DNA of 26,039 bases, taken from assembly GCA_910577155.1 (NCBI GenBank), contig CAJTMS010000030.1, positions 1-26,039 on the forward strand, given 5' to 3'. This document shows positions 16,031 to 23,175 of this stretch, piece after piece. A program made the position numbers and the translations under genes. Within the stretch, counting starts at the first letter, position 1; the number at the start of each line of letters is the position of its first letter. Under the pieces are notes generated by a model that was not told the DNA's origin, ran no database searches, and worked only from the letters and a program-made list of their open reading frames with translations. This DNA is from an uncultured Mailhella sp. GTDB lineage: Bacteria; Desulfobacterota; Desulfovibrionia; Desulfovibrionales; Desulfovibrionaceae.

Positions 16031-16045
16031 ATGCTTTTTCAGCAT
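16031..16045. promoter_or_regulatory. Candidate LysR-type box upstream of lysR
   Basis: ATGCT-N5-AGCAT is a perfect dyad that fits the T-N11-A rule for LysR-family boxes. It is centred about 45 bases before the lysR start codon, a position suited to autoregulation. Read as RNA it could also be a small hairpin, but no T tract follows, so it is not a good ygiQ terminator. Confidence 0.45.
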
Positions 16046-16076
16046 GGTATATGATAACGGATAAAAGCTTCTTTCT

Positions 16077-18056
16077 TTAATTGTAAAAACCGTCGTCTTC
16101 GGGGTGAACCGCAGTTCCCATCAATATGCCGTGCTGACGCAGGCGTGCAGCGTCTGTTTTTGCCACAAAAATGGGATTTCCTTTTGGATCGCATTCCGCA
16201 TAAAACATGGCGGTTGCAACTGTTCCGGGGGTGGGGATAAAACACTGCACCTGCTGCGGTTTCCAGTTTCTTTCCTTGAGCCACTTTGCCAGTTCCCGCA
16301 TGTTTTCATCGGTACAGCCGGGAAACGCACTCAAAAGATAGGGAATAACATATTGTTCTTTATGAATTTTTTTACAATGCTTATAAAATGCCTGCAAAAA
16401 TGTTTCAAATTTATCCATGCCTGGTTTACGCATGAGTTTGAGCACACTTTCCGAACAGTGTTCAGGGGCAACTTTAAGCTGTCCGCCCGTAAATTCGCCC
16501 GTATAGCTTTCAAGAGCTGATTTTTGCTGCAGCGCCAAATCAAAGCGCACACCGCTTGCAATGCGGACATTGCGGATATGGGGGAGCTTTTTTACTTTTC
16601 TCAGCAAAGCAAGGTGTTTTTCCTGATCCGCTTTAAAATGCGGGCAAAGATTGGGAGTCATGCAGGAATCGCGTTTGCAGGAAAATGCTTTGTTTTCAGT
16701 CTTAGCCTTTTGTTCCAAGGCACAGAAGGCTTGCCACATGTTGGCAGAAGGTCCTCCTATGTCGCTGATAGAACCGTCAAAGCCTTTGGAATTGGCAATT
16801 CTTTGGGCTTCATCAAGCAAGGACTGTTCACTTCGGGAAGAAATTTTCCTGCCCTGGTGTAAGGCAAGAGAACAAAAAGAACAGCCGCCGCCGCAGCCCC
16901 TATGGCTGGTTATGCTTGTTTTCATCATGGTTTCGGCAGGAATTCTTCCTTGATAGCGGGGGTGTGCTTTACGCCTAAAAGGAAGGGAATAGAGTAAATC
17001 CATTTCTTCTGTTGTGAGGCGTTTTGCCGGTTTTTCCACAAGCACAGCCCTGTTTTTATCAATGACTTGGACAAGATAATAATCTCCCTGATGAATATGC
17101 TGTTCACTTTCAAGCGCTGTCTCCAAAAGGAGCTTGGGAGAACGCAAAATATCCTCATGAGAAGGTAAAATGACAGTATTTTTGGGAAGATTGACAATAT
17201 CATCGGTTTTAATAAAGCGGCAGGTGCCGTCAAGAGAATGAAGGACTTGCTGCCATGGCTTTTTATCCTTTGCTTTTTCCAAAACAGAGCTGTCCCGGAC
17301 AAGCTCAGGGTGTTTTGCATAAAAATCACGAAGCCTTGCGGCAATTTCAAGCAAAGCCCGCTCTCCCATGCCATAGACAACTAAATCCAGCTTTGCGTCT
17401 GCCAAAATGGATTTTCTAATGCTGTCAGACCAAAAATCATAATGGGTAAGTCTGCGCAAACTGGCTTCAATGCCGCCTGCAATAACAGGTAAATTGGGAA
17501 ATGCCTGCTTGAGAAGAGAAGTATAAACGGTGACAGCGCGGTTTGGTCTTGCCCCGCATTGTCCGCCGGGGGTATAGGCGTCATCATGCCGTTTTTTGCG
17601 AAAAGCTGTGTAATGGGCAAGCATGCTGTCCACCGCTCCGGCACTGATGCCGGCAAAAAGACGGGGACGCCCCATAGCTTTAATTTGTTCAACAATATTG
17701 GGATCTTTCCAGTTTGGCTGGGTAATGATGCCCACCTTGAAACCGTGATGTTCCAAATATCGCCCAAGGAGTGCCGCTGCAAAGGCGGGGTGGTCAATAT
17801 AGGCGTCACCGGAAACAAGGAGCACATCAAGTTCTTTCCAGCCCTTTATTTCCATATCTTCACGGCAAAGGGGAAGAAAGTCGGCATAGTTTGGGCTTTT
17901 GTCGATTTTCTGGTAATTTGTTTGCTTTTTGGGCAATGGTTTGCCCGAATTTTTCAACTGCCGGAATTTATTTTGACTTTTTGGGCGTTCAGAAGAAATA
18001 TTTTCTTCTGAAAAATTTTTTCTTTTTTGTTGATAGCTTTTCTTTTTTTCTTGCAT
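16077..18056 (-). CDS. YgiQ-family radical SAM protein
   Basis: The product (659 aa) belongs to the large YgiQ family (N-terminal extended radical SAM proteins) of unassigned reaction. The N-terminus (1-55) is basic and low-complexity. Next comes a cobalamin-binding-like Rossmann region (about 60-240) with FLPLCREDMEIKGW, VLLVSGDAYIDHP and GGIEASLRRLTHYDFW. The radical SAM core carries the cluster motif GCGGGCSFC (Cys388, Cys392, Cys395). ISDIGGPSANMW and RIASGVRFDLAL follow, as in the family, and the end is PEDDGFYN. It is slightly shorter than the E. coli homologue. The ATG at 18056 has AGGA close upstream. It stands alone, divergent from livK. The family is easy to recognise but its substrate is not known. 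Confidence 0.9.
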   Translation of the reverse strand: MQEKKKSYQQKRKNFSEENISSERPKSQNKFRQLKNSGKPLPKKQTNYQKIDKSPNYADFLPLCREDMEIKGWKELDVLLVSGDAYIDHPAFAAALLGRYLEHHGFKVGIITQPNWKDPNIVEQIKAMGRPRLFAGISAGAVDSMLAHYTAFRKKRHDDAYTPGGQCGARPNRAVTVYTSLLKQAFPNLPVIAGGIEASLRRLTHYDFWSDSIRKSILADAKLDLVVYGMGERALLEIAARLRDFYAKHPELVRDSSVLEKAKDKKPWQQVLHSLDGTCRFIKTDDIVNLPKNTVILPSHEDILRSPKLLLETALESEQHIHQGDYYLVQVIDKNRAVLVEKPAKRLTTEEMDLLYSLPFRRKAHPRYQGRIPAETMMKTSITSHRGCGGGCSFCSLALHQGRKISSRSEQSLLDEAQRIANSKGFDGSISDIGGPSANMWQAFCALEQKAKTENKAFSCKRDSCMTPNLCPHFKADQEKHLALLRKVKKLPHIRNVRIASGVRFDLALQQKSALESYTGEFTGGQLKVAPEHCSESVLKLMRKPGMDKFETFLQAFYKHCKKIHKEQYVIPYLLSAFPGCTDENMRELAKWLKERNWKPQQVQCFIPTPGTVATAMFYAECDPKGNPIFVAKTDAARLRQHGILMGTAVHPEDDGFYN

Positions 18057-18129
18057 AGATCCTGCTCATATTATTAATTTGATATGTTATTTTACGGTGT
18101 TATATGTATAAAACTGGATTGGTTTAAAA

Positions 18130-18145
18130 TTTACAAAATTGTAAA
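18130..18145. promoter_or_regulatory. Dyad TTTACAA-AA-TTGTAAA in the ygiQ-livK divergent region
   Basis: Perfect 7-bp arms separated by 2 bp, sitting between the two divergent starts. It has the size and symmetry of an operator for a dimeric regulator, but the region is very AT-rich, so chance is possible. Confidence 0.35.
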
Positions 18146-18173
18146 ATTAATTTAATTTTTTTTACCTTTTTTA

Positions 18174-18211
18174 TTGACAATAGTTCTTGAAGTGTGGCAT
18201 ATTCACCACAC
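18174..18211 (+). promoter_or_regulatory. liv operon promoter with an overlapping inverted repeat
   Basis: A perfect -35 TTGACA (18174-18179) is followed after 18 bp by -10 CATATT (18198-18203). The dyad GTGTGG-N8-CCACAC (18192-18211) covers the -10 element and the probable transcript start near 18210, the classic place for a repressor operator. Promoter elements are seen directly; the operator role is inferred. Confidence 0.55.
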
Positions 18212-18217
18212 AGTTTA

Positions 18218-18257
18218 CATTAACCTTTTTCCTTTCAGAGAAGGAAAAAGGTTAATG
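18218..18257 (+). repeat. Perfect 17-bp hairpin in the livK 5' leader
   Basis: CATTAACCTTTTTCCTT (18218-18234) is the exact complement of 18241-18257, around a TCAGAG loop. It begins about 8 bases from the predicted transcript start and ends about 10 bases before the GGAGGA ribosome site of livK. No T tract follows, so it is not an ordinary terminator. It may stabilise the mRNA or gate translation. Confidence 0.75.
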
Positions 18258-18277
18258 ATTTGATTATGGGAGGAAAC

Positions 18278-19399
18278 ATGTCCAAAATAGTTTTAAAGGG
18301 TGTGTTAACAGCTTTTTTAGGAGCAGTGTTAACGTGTGGTTCTGCTTTTGCTGCTGATACAATTAAAATTGGTGTTCCCGGTGCACATTCCGGAGAACTT
18401 GCTTCTTATGGTTTGCCGACACTTAATGCTGTCAATCTTGTTGTTGATGAATACAATGCCAAGGGCGGTATTCTTGGTAAGCAAATAGAAGTTATTGCTT
18501 TTGACGATGCTTGTAAAGCAGAAATTGCAACCAACGCTGCAACAAAGCTTATTTCTGACGGTGTAGTCGGTATTATCGGACATATTTGTTCCCCTGCCGG
18601 TAAAGCTGCAATGCCTTTATATAATAATGCAAAAATCGTTGCTATCTCCGGTTCCATTACTTCTCCGTCCATGACATTGAGCGGTGAAAACCCTTACTTC
18701 TTCCGTACCGTAGCCAACGATACCGCTTCTGCCGTTGCAGGTGCGGATTATGTTATCAATGCTTTGCAGGCAAAGAAAGTTGCTATCCTTCATGATAACA
18801 GTGAATACGGAAAGGGCTATGCGGAACAGGCCGCTGAAAATCTCAAGAAAAGCGGCAGCGTAGAAGTTGTGCTTTTTGAAGCTATTACCCCCGGTGCTGC
18901 TGACTATTCTTCCGTTATCCGTAAAGTTCGCAACGTGAAAGCAGAAGTTTTGATGTGGGGCGGATATTATCCTGAAGCTTCCAAACTTCTTTCCAATATG
19001 AACAGTTTGGACGCCGTTATTCCAATGATTGGTCCTGACGGGTTAAAAGACCAAGGCTTTGTCGAATTGGCAGGCGCTGATGCCGAAAATGTTTATGCAT
19101 CAGGTCCTACTGATACCTCTGCAAACCCTGTAAGCAAATACTATGCGGAAAAACATCAGGCTAAATATGGTGCTGCTCCCGGCGCATTCTTTGATAACGG
19201 TATTTCCGCAGCCATTGCCCTTTTGAATGCAATTGAAAAAGCAGGTACAACGGACTCCGCTAAGATTATTGACGCATTGCATAAGGAAGATGTTGAAACG
19301 GCTGTCGGCACTATCCACTTTGATGAACATGGTGATGCTGTGGGTGTTGGTATGTCCATTTACCAAATCCAAAACGGTCAATATGTCGAAATGAAATAA
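18278..19399 (+). CDS. livK: Branched-chain amino acid ABC transporter, periplasmic binding protein
   Basis: The product (373 aa) is a type I periplasmic binding protein of the LivK/LivJ group that captures leucine, isoleucine, valine or related compounds. A Sec signal peptide covers 1-25 (cleavage AFA/AD). Cys20 does not sit in a good lipobox, so a soluble periplasmic protein is expected. The mature start IKIGVPGAHSGELASYG, then NLVVDEYNAKGGILGKQIEVIAFDDAC and AEQAAENLKKSG follow the family pattern. The ATG at 18278 is chosen because GGGAGGA lies just before it; the upstream TTG at 18260 has no site. Specificity cannot be fixed; amides, aromatic amino acids or taurine-like ligands are also bound by this family. 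Confidence 0.92.
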   Translation: MSKIVLKGVLTAFLGAVLTCGSAFAADTIKIGVPGAHSGELASYGLPTLNAVNLVVDEYNAKGGILGKQIEVIAFDDACKAEIATNAATKLISDGVVGIIGHICSPAGKAAMPLYNNAKIVAISGSITSPSMTLSGENPYFFRTVANDTASAVAGADYVINALQAKKVAILHDNSEYGKGYAEQAAENLKKSGSVEVVLFEAITPGAADYSSVIRKVRNVKAEVLMWGGYYPEASKLLSNMNSLDAVIPMIGPDGLKDQGFVELAGADAENVYASGPTDTSANPVSKYYAEKHQAKYGAAPGAFFDNGISAAIALLNAIEKAGTTDSAKIIDALHKEDVETAVGTIHFDEHGDAVGVGMSIYQIQNGQYVEMK

Positions 19400-19401
19400 T
19401 T

Positions 19402-19478
19402 TTTATACAACTCCTTGTTATATTGTATAAAGTTATTGTTTGGGCTTATTTCCTGAAAGGGCTTTTGGGAAATAAGCC
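19402..19478 (+). repeat. Two consecutive hairpins between livK and livH
   Basis: The first is TTTATACAA (19402-19410) with TTGTATAAA (19423-19431). The second is GGCTTATTTCC (19443-19453) with GGAAATAAGCC (19468-19478). Both stems are perfect. Neither is followed by a T tract, so they look like intercistronic elements that protect the abundant livK message or reduce read-through into the membrane genes. Confidence 0.65.
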
Positions 19479-19521
19479 TATCCGTGTCTAAAAAGCCTGA
19501 TAAGAAATAAAGTTGAAATCT

Positions 19522-20430
19522 ATGGATTGGCAGTATTTTTTAGAGATTTTGTTTAGTGGACTGACCCGAGGAAGTATTTATGCTTTAATTGCTCTCGGAT
19601 ATACCATGGTTTATGGTATTATCGAGCTTATTAACTTTGCCCATGGTGAAATTTACATGCTTGGGGCGTTTACAGCTTTTATCGTTGCCGGAATTCTCGG
19701 TTCCATGGGCTATTCTGCAGGAGCAATTCTCATTATCGGAGCCTTTGTGGCAATTTTGTGGTGTGTCGCATACGGGTATACCATTGAAAAAATTGCGTAT
19801 AAGCCTCTTCGCGGACAATCTCGCTTAGCTCCTCTTATTTCTGCTATAGGTATGTCAATTTTCTTGCAAAACTATGTGCAGTTGGCACAAACGGCGGAAT
19901 TTTTACGTTTCCCTGTCCGTATGCCGCGTTTAGAGTTTTTAGATATTTTTGGCGGTATTTTACGTTCTACTGATTTTGTTATTCTTGCAACCAGTGCTGT
20001 CATTATGGTTTGTCTTTCTGTTTTTATCCGCTACACAAAGCTTGGCAAAGCAATGCGTGCGACAGCTCAAAATAGAAAAATGGCAATGCTTTTAGGCATT
20101 GATGCTGATAAAATTATTTCTTTGACCTTTATTATCGGTTCAGGGCTTGCTGCCCTAGGCGGTACGCTTATTGCCACCCACACCATGCAAGTGGGCTTTG
20201 GTATTGGCTTTATTGCCGGTATGAAGGCATTTACCGCGGCTGTTCTCGGCGGTATCGGCTCTATTCCCGGTGCCATGGTCGGGGGGCTTGTGCTTGGTCT
20301 TGCTGAAAGCTTTACAACCGGTTATTTTGCAGGGGATTATGAAGATGTGCTTGCCTTTGTACTCCTTGTTCTTATTTTGATTTTCCGTCCTTCCGGAATT
20401 ATGGGAAAAGCTAAAGTTCAAAAGGTTTAG
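19522..20430 (+). CDS. livH: Branched-chain amino acid ABC transporter permease LivH
   Basis: The product (302 aa from this start) is one of two permeases of the Liv importer. About eight hydrophobic helices are present. The signature regions are GLTRGSIYALIALGYTMVYG, INFAHGE (a LivH hallmark), LAPLISAIGMSIFLQN, GSIPGAMVGGLVLG and the closing LIFRPSGIMGK. A TTG at 19513 would add three residues. The ATG at 19522 is preferred because it matches the family start MDWQYFLE, although neither has a strong ribosome site. This weak site and the hairpins upstream may set expression below livK. Confidence 0.93.
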   Translation: MDWQYFLEILFSGLTRGSIYALIALGYTMVYGIIELINFAHGEIYMLGAFTAFIVAGILGSMGYSAGAILIIGAFVAILWCVAYGYTIEKIAYKPLRGQSRLAPLISAIGMSIFLQNYVQLAQTAEFLRFPVRMPRLEFLDIFGGILRSTDFVILATSAVIMVCLSVFIRYTKLGKAMRATAQNRKMAMLLGIDADKIISLTFIIGSGLAALGGTLIATHTMQVGFGIGFIAGMKAFTAAVLGGIGSIPGAMVGGLVLGLAESFTTGYFAGDYEDVLAFVLLVLILIFRPSGIMGKAKVQKV

Positions 20431-20438
20431 GAGAAAAT

Positions 20439-21665
20439 ATGTTCACTGCAAAACGTCTTATCCGTTCTTTCCTCATAAGTATCTGGTTTATGATTTTAGT
20501 TTTTCCTATCGTGGGGATTAAAATTGTCAAGCGCGCTCCTGAGTTTTTCTGCAGCCGAGTTTTGATTATCGGTGCAATTACATTTGTTTTGGCTGTGCTG
20601 TGGTCATGGTATTTTGAAGTATATAAAGACAAAGGTCCAAGCAATGGGGCTTTTTCCCGCGGCTATCAGAAACTTTCTGTTTTTTGGCAAACTATTGTCG
20701 ATGATAAGCGCACGGCACTAAAACTCATTCTTATTCTTTTTATTGCTTTTATGATTTTGCCCGTGTTTACGTCCATGTACCAGACAACGGTATATTCTTT
20801 GGCATTTCTCTATGTTATGCTGGCTCTCGGTCTTAATATCATTGTGGGTATAGCGGGACAGCTTGTCCTCGGCTATGCGGCGTTTTATGCTGTCGGTGCG
20901 TATACCTATGCTTTATTAAATCAATATCTTGGCTTGGGCTTTTGGGTATGCCTGCCCATAGCAGGCTTTATCACTGTTATTGCCGGAATTTTGCTTGCTT
21001 TTCCAGTGCTTCGCCTGCGCGGTGACTATCTTGCCATTGTTACCTTGGGTTTTGGCGAAATTGTGCGGCTTTTGCTTATCAACTGGGCGAATTTTACAGG
21101 CGGAAACCGCGGTATCGCAAATATCCCAAGACCGGGACTTTTCGGCATAGAGCTTTCCACCGAAGCAACAACCATTTATGTTTATTATCTCTGCCTTTTT
21201 GCTGCCATTATAACCATTGTCATTGTGGCAAGGCTTGTTAATTCCCGTGTGGGACTGGCTTTGCAGGCACTTCGGGAAGATGAAATTGCGAGCGAAGCCA
21301 TGGGCATTGATTTACGGAAAATAAAACTTTCAGCCTTTGCGCTTGGTTCCTGCTGGGCGGGTTTCGCAGGGGTTTTATTTGCAGCGCGTAACTCCTATAT
21401 CAACCCCACCAGCTTTACCTTTATGGATTCAGCCATGATTTTAAGTATGGTTGTTTTAGGCGGCATGGGCTCCATTGTGGGGGTAACGCTTGCAGCGCTG
21501 GTTTTGACGCTTATGCCGGAATATTTGCGGGCTTTTTCAGAATACCGCATGCTTATTTTTGGTTTGCTCATGGTTACCATGATGGTTTTCAGACCGCAAG
21601 GGATTATTCCGCCTGCAAAACGGAAATATTACCCGACAGCTTTGCAAAATGAAGAAAAGAATTAA
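20439..21665 (+). CDS. livM: Branched-chain amino acid ABC transporter permease LivM
   Basis: The product (408 aa) is the second permease. The first 90 or so residues form an extra hydrophobic N-terminal region with two helices, as in the long LivM type of enteric bacteria. The core begins near 110 and contains YVMLALGLNIIVGIAGQLVLGYAAFYAVGAY, LRGDYLAIVTLGFGEIVRLL, TGGNRGIANIP and the cytoplasmic coupling loop LREDEIASEAMGI. It closes with MVFRPQGIIPP. AGGAG lies just before the ATG, 8 bases after the livH stop. Confidence 0.94.
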   Translation: MFTAKRLIRSFLISIWFMILVFPIVGIKIVKRAPEFFCSRVLIIGAITFVLAVLWSWYFEVYKDKGPSNGAFSRGYQKLSVFWQTIVDDKRTALKLILILFIAFMILPVFTSMYQTTVYSLAFLYVMLALGLNIIVGIAGQLVLGYAAFYAVGAYTYALLNQYLGLGFWVCLPIAGFITVIAGILLAFPVLRLRGDYLAIVTLGFGEIVRLLLINWANFTGGNRGIANIPRPGLFGIELSTEATTIYVYYLCLFAAIITIVIVARLVNSRVGLALQALREDEIASEAMGIDLRKIKLSAFALGSCWAGFAGVLFAARNSYINPTSFTFMDSAMILSMVVLGGMGSIVGVTLAALVLTLMPEYLRAFSEYRMLIFGLLMVTMMVFRPQGIIPPAKRKYYPTALQNEEKN

Positions 21666-21676
21666 TTGAGGATGAT

Positions 21677-22477
21677 ATGCATACGAATCAAAAACCCATT
21701 TTAGAAGTAAAATCCTTATCCAAAAACTTTGGCGGGCTTCGTGCGTTGAATGATGTGGATATGTATATTCTTCCTAAGGAAATCGTTGCGCTTATCGGTC
21801 CCAACGGTGCCGGAAAAACAACGTTTTTCAACTGCGTAACAGGTATTTATATTCCCACGGAAGGGGAAGTTTGGGCAGGGCGCGAAGGACAGGAGCTGAA
21901 ACAATTGAATGGTGTTGCTCCCCATGAAATTACCCGGTTCGGATTAGCCCGTACTTTCCAGAATATCCGTTTATTTTCTTCCATGACTGTGCTTGAAAAT
22001 GTTATGGTCGGACGGCATACGCGTACTCATTCCGGCATTCTTAATGCAATTTTTCGCGGACCTGCATTTAAAAAGGAAGAACAGGACACCGTGGACAGAG
22101 CCTATGACTTGCTCAAAGAAGTGGGGCTTGAAAAACACTGGAAAGAAGAAGCATGCAATCTTCCCTATGGAGCACAGCGCCGTCTTGAAATTGCGCGGGC
22201 ACTTGCAACAGAGCCGTTTTTGCTCTTTTTGGATGAGCCTGCAGCGGGTATGAACCCTCAGGAAACCGTTGAACTCAAAGAACTTGTTTTGGATTTGCGG
22301 GAACGGTTCAATCTTTCTATTTTGCTCATCGAGCATGATATGGGTATGGTTATGTCCTTATCCGACAGGATTTATGTTATGGAATACGGTTCTCGCATTG
22401 CATACGGAACGCCTGATGAAATACGGCATAATCCACAAGTTATCCGTGCATATTTAGGAGAATCAGAAGATGCTTGA
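21677..22477 (+). CDS. livG: Branched-chain amino acid ABC transporter ATPase LivG
   Basis: The product (266 aa) is a cytoplasmic ABC ATPase of the Liv importer. Walker A is GPNGAGKTT, the Q-loop region reads GLARTFQNIRLF, the signature is LPYGAQRRLEIARAL (LivG proteins commonly replace LSGGQ with xxYGxQ), Walker B is FLLFLDEPAAGMNP, and the switch His is in LLIEHDMGMV. The C-terminal IRAYLGE end is typical. GAGGA precedes the ATG. The stop region overlaps the start of livF by 8 bases. Confidence 0.96.
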   Translation: MHTNQKPILEVKSLSKNFGGLRALNDVDMYILPKEIVALIGPNGAGKTTFFNCVTGIYIPTEGEVWAGREGQELKQLNGVAPHEITRFGLARTFQNIRLFSSMTVLENVMVGRHTRTHSGILNAIFRGPAFKKEEQDTVDRAYDLLKEVGLEKHWKEEACNLPYGAQRRLEIARALATEPFLLFLDEPAAGMNPQETVELKELVLDLRERFNLSILLIEHDMGMVMSLSDRIYVMEYGSRIAYGTPDEIRHNPQVIRAYLGESEDA

Positions 22478-23174
22478 GCTTAAAAATATCTTTACGTTTT
22501 ATGGCAATATCCCTGCTCTTCGAGATGTGAGTTTAACCGTGAATGAGGGAGAAATAGTCAGTCTTATCGGTGCCAACGGCGCAGGAAAAAGTACAACGCT
22601 GATGACTATTTGCGGGGGAATCAGACCCAGAAGCGGAGAAATCCTCTATAAAGGAAAGCCGATTCACAGCCTTGCTCCCAATGAAATTGTAAAACTGGGG
22701 ATTAGTCAGGTGCCGGAAGGCAGGCTCATTTTCCCTGATTTGACTGTGCAGGAAAATTTGGATCTTGGGGCTTTTTTGCGGAATGATAAGGCGCAGATAA
22801 AAGAAGATATGGAATATATTTTCAATTTATTCCCCATTCTTGCACAGCGTTATAAACAGGCAGGGGGCACTCTTTCCGGGGGTGAACAGCAAATGCTGGC
22901 AATTTCAAGGGCACTTATGGGACGCCCTAAGCTGCTGCTTCTTGATGAGCCTTCCCTTGGCTTGGCGCCTATCATTATTCAGCAAATTTTCCAAATCATT
23001 CAGCGTATCAACGCGAACGGGACGACAGTTTTTCTTGTTGAACAAAATGCAAATCAAGCACTCAAAATTGCCCATCGGGCATATGTGATGGAAAACTGTA
23101 AAATTGTTATGGAAGATAAGGCTGAAAATCTGTTAAAAGATGATTCTGTAAAAAAAGCATATTTAGGTATGTAA
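22470..23174 (+). CDS. livF: Branched-chain amino acid ABC transporter ATPase LivF
   Basis: The product (234 aa) is the second ATPase, pairing with LivG. Walker A is GANGAGKST, the Q-loop region is ISQVPEGRLIFPDLTV, the signature is LSGGEQQMLAISRAL, Walker B is LLLLDEPSLGLAP and the switch is FLVEQNANQAL. It ends KKAYLGM, the usual LivF terminus. Translation is probably coupled to livG through the 8-base overlap; AGGAG lies 9 bases before the ATG. Its stop is separated by a single base from the response regulator gene. Confidence 0.96.
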   Translation: MLELKNIFTFYGNIPALRDVSLTVNEGEIVSLIGANGAGKSTTLMTICGGIRPRSGEILYKGKPIHSLAPNEIVKLGISQVPEGRLIFPDLTVQENLDLGAFLRNDKAQIKEDMEYIFNLFPILAQRYKQAGGTLSGGEQQMLAISRALMGRPKLLLLDEPSLGLAPIIIQQIFQIIQRINANGTTVFLVEQNANQALKIAHRAYVMENCKIVMEDKAENLLKDDSVKKAYLGM

Positions 23175-23175
23175 G

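Noticed and set aside
16031..16045. Reading the small ATGCT/AGCAT stem as the ygiQ terminator
   Set aside because: The stem is only 5 bp and is not followed by T residues on the minus strand.
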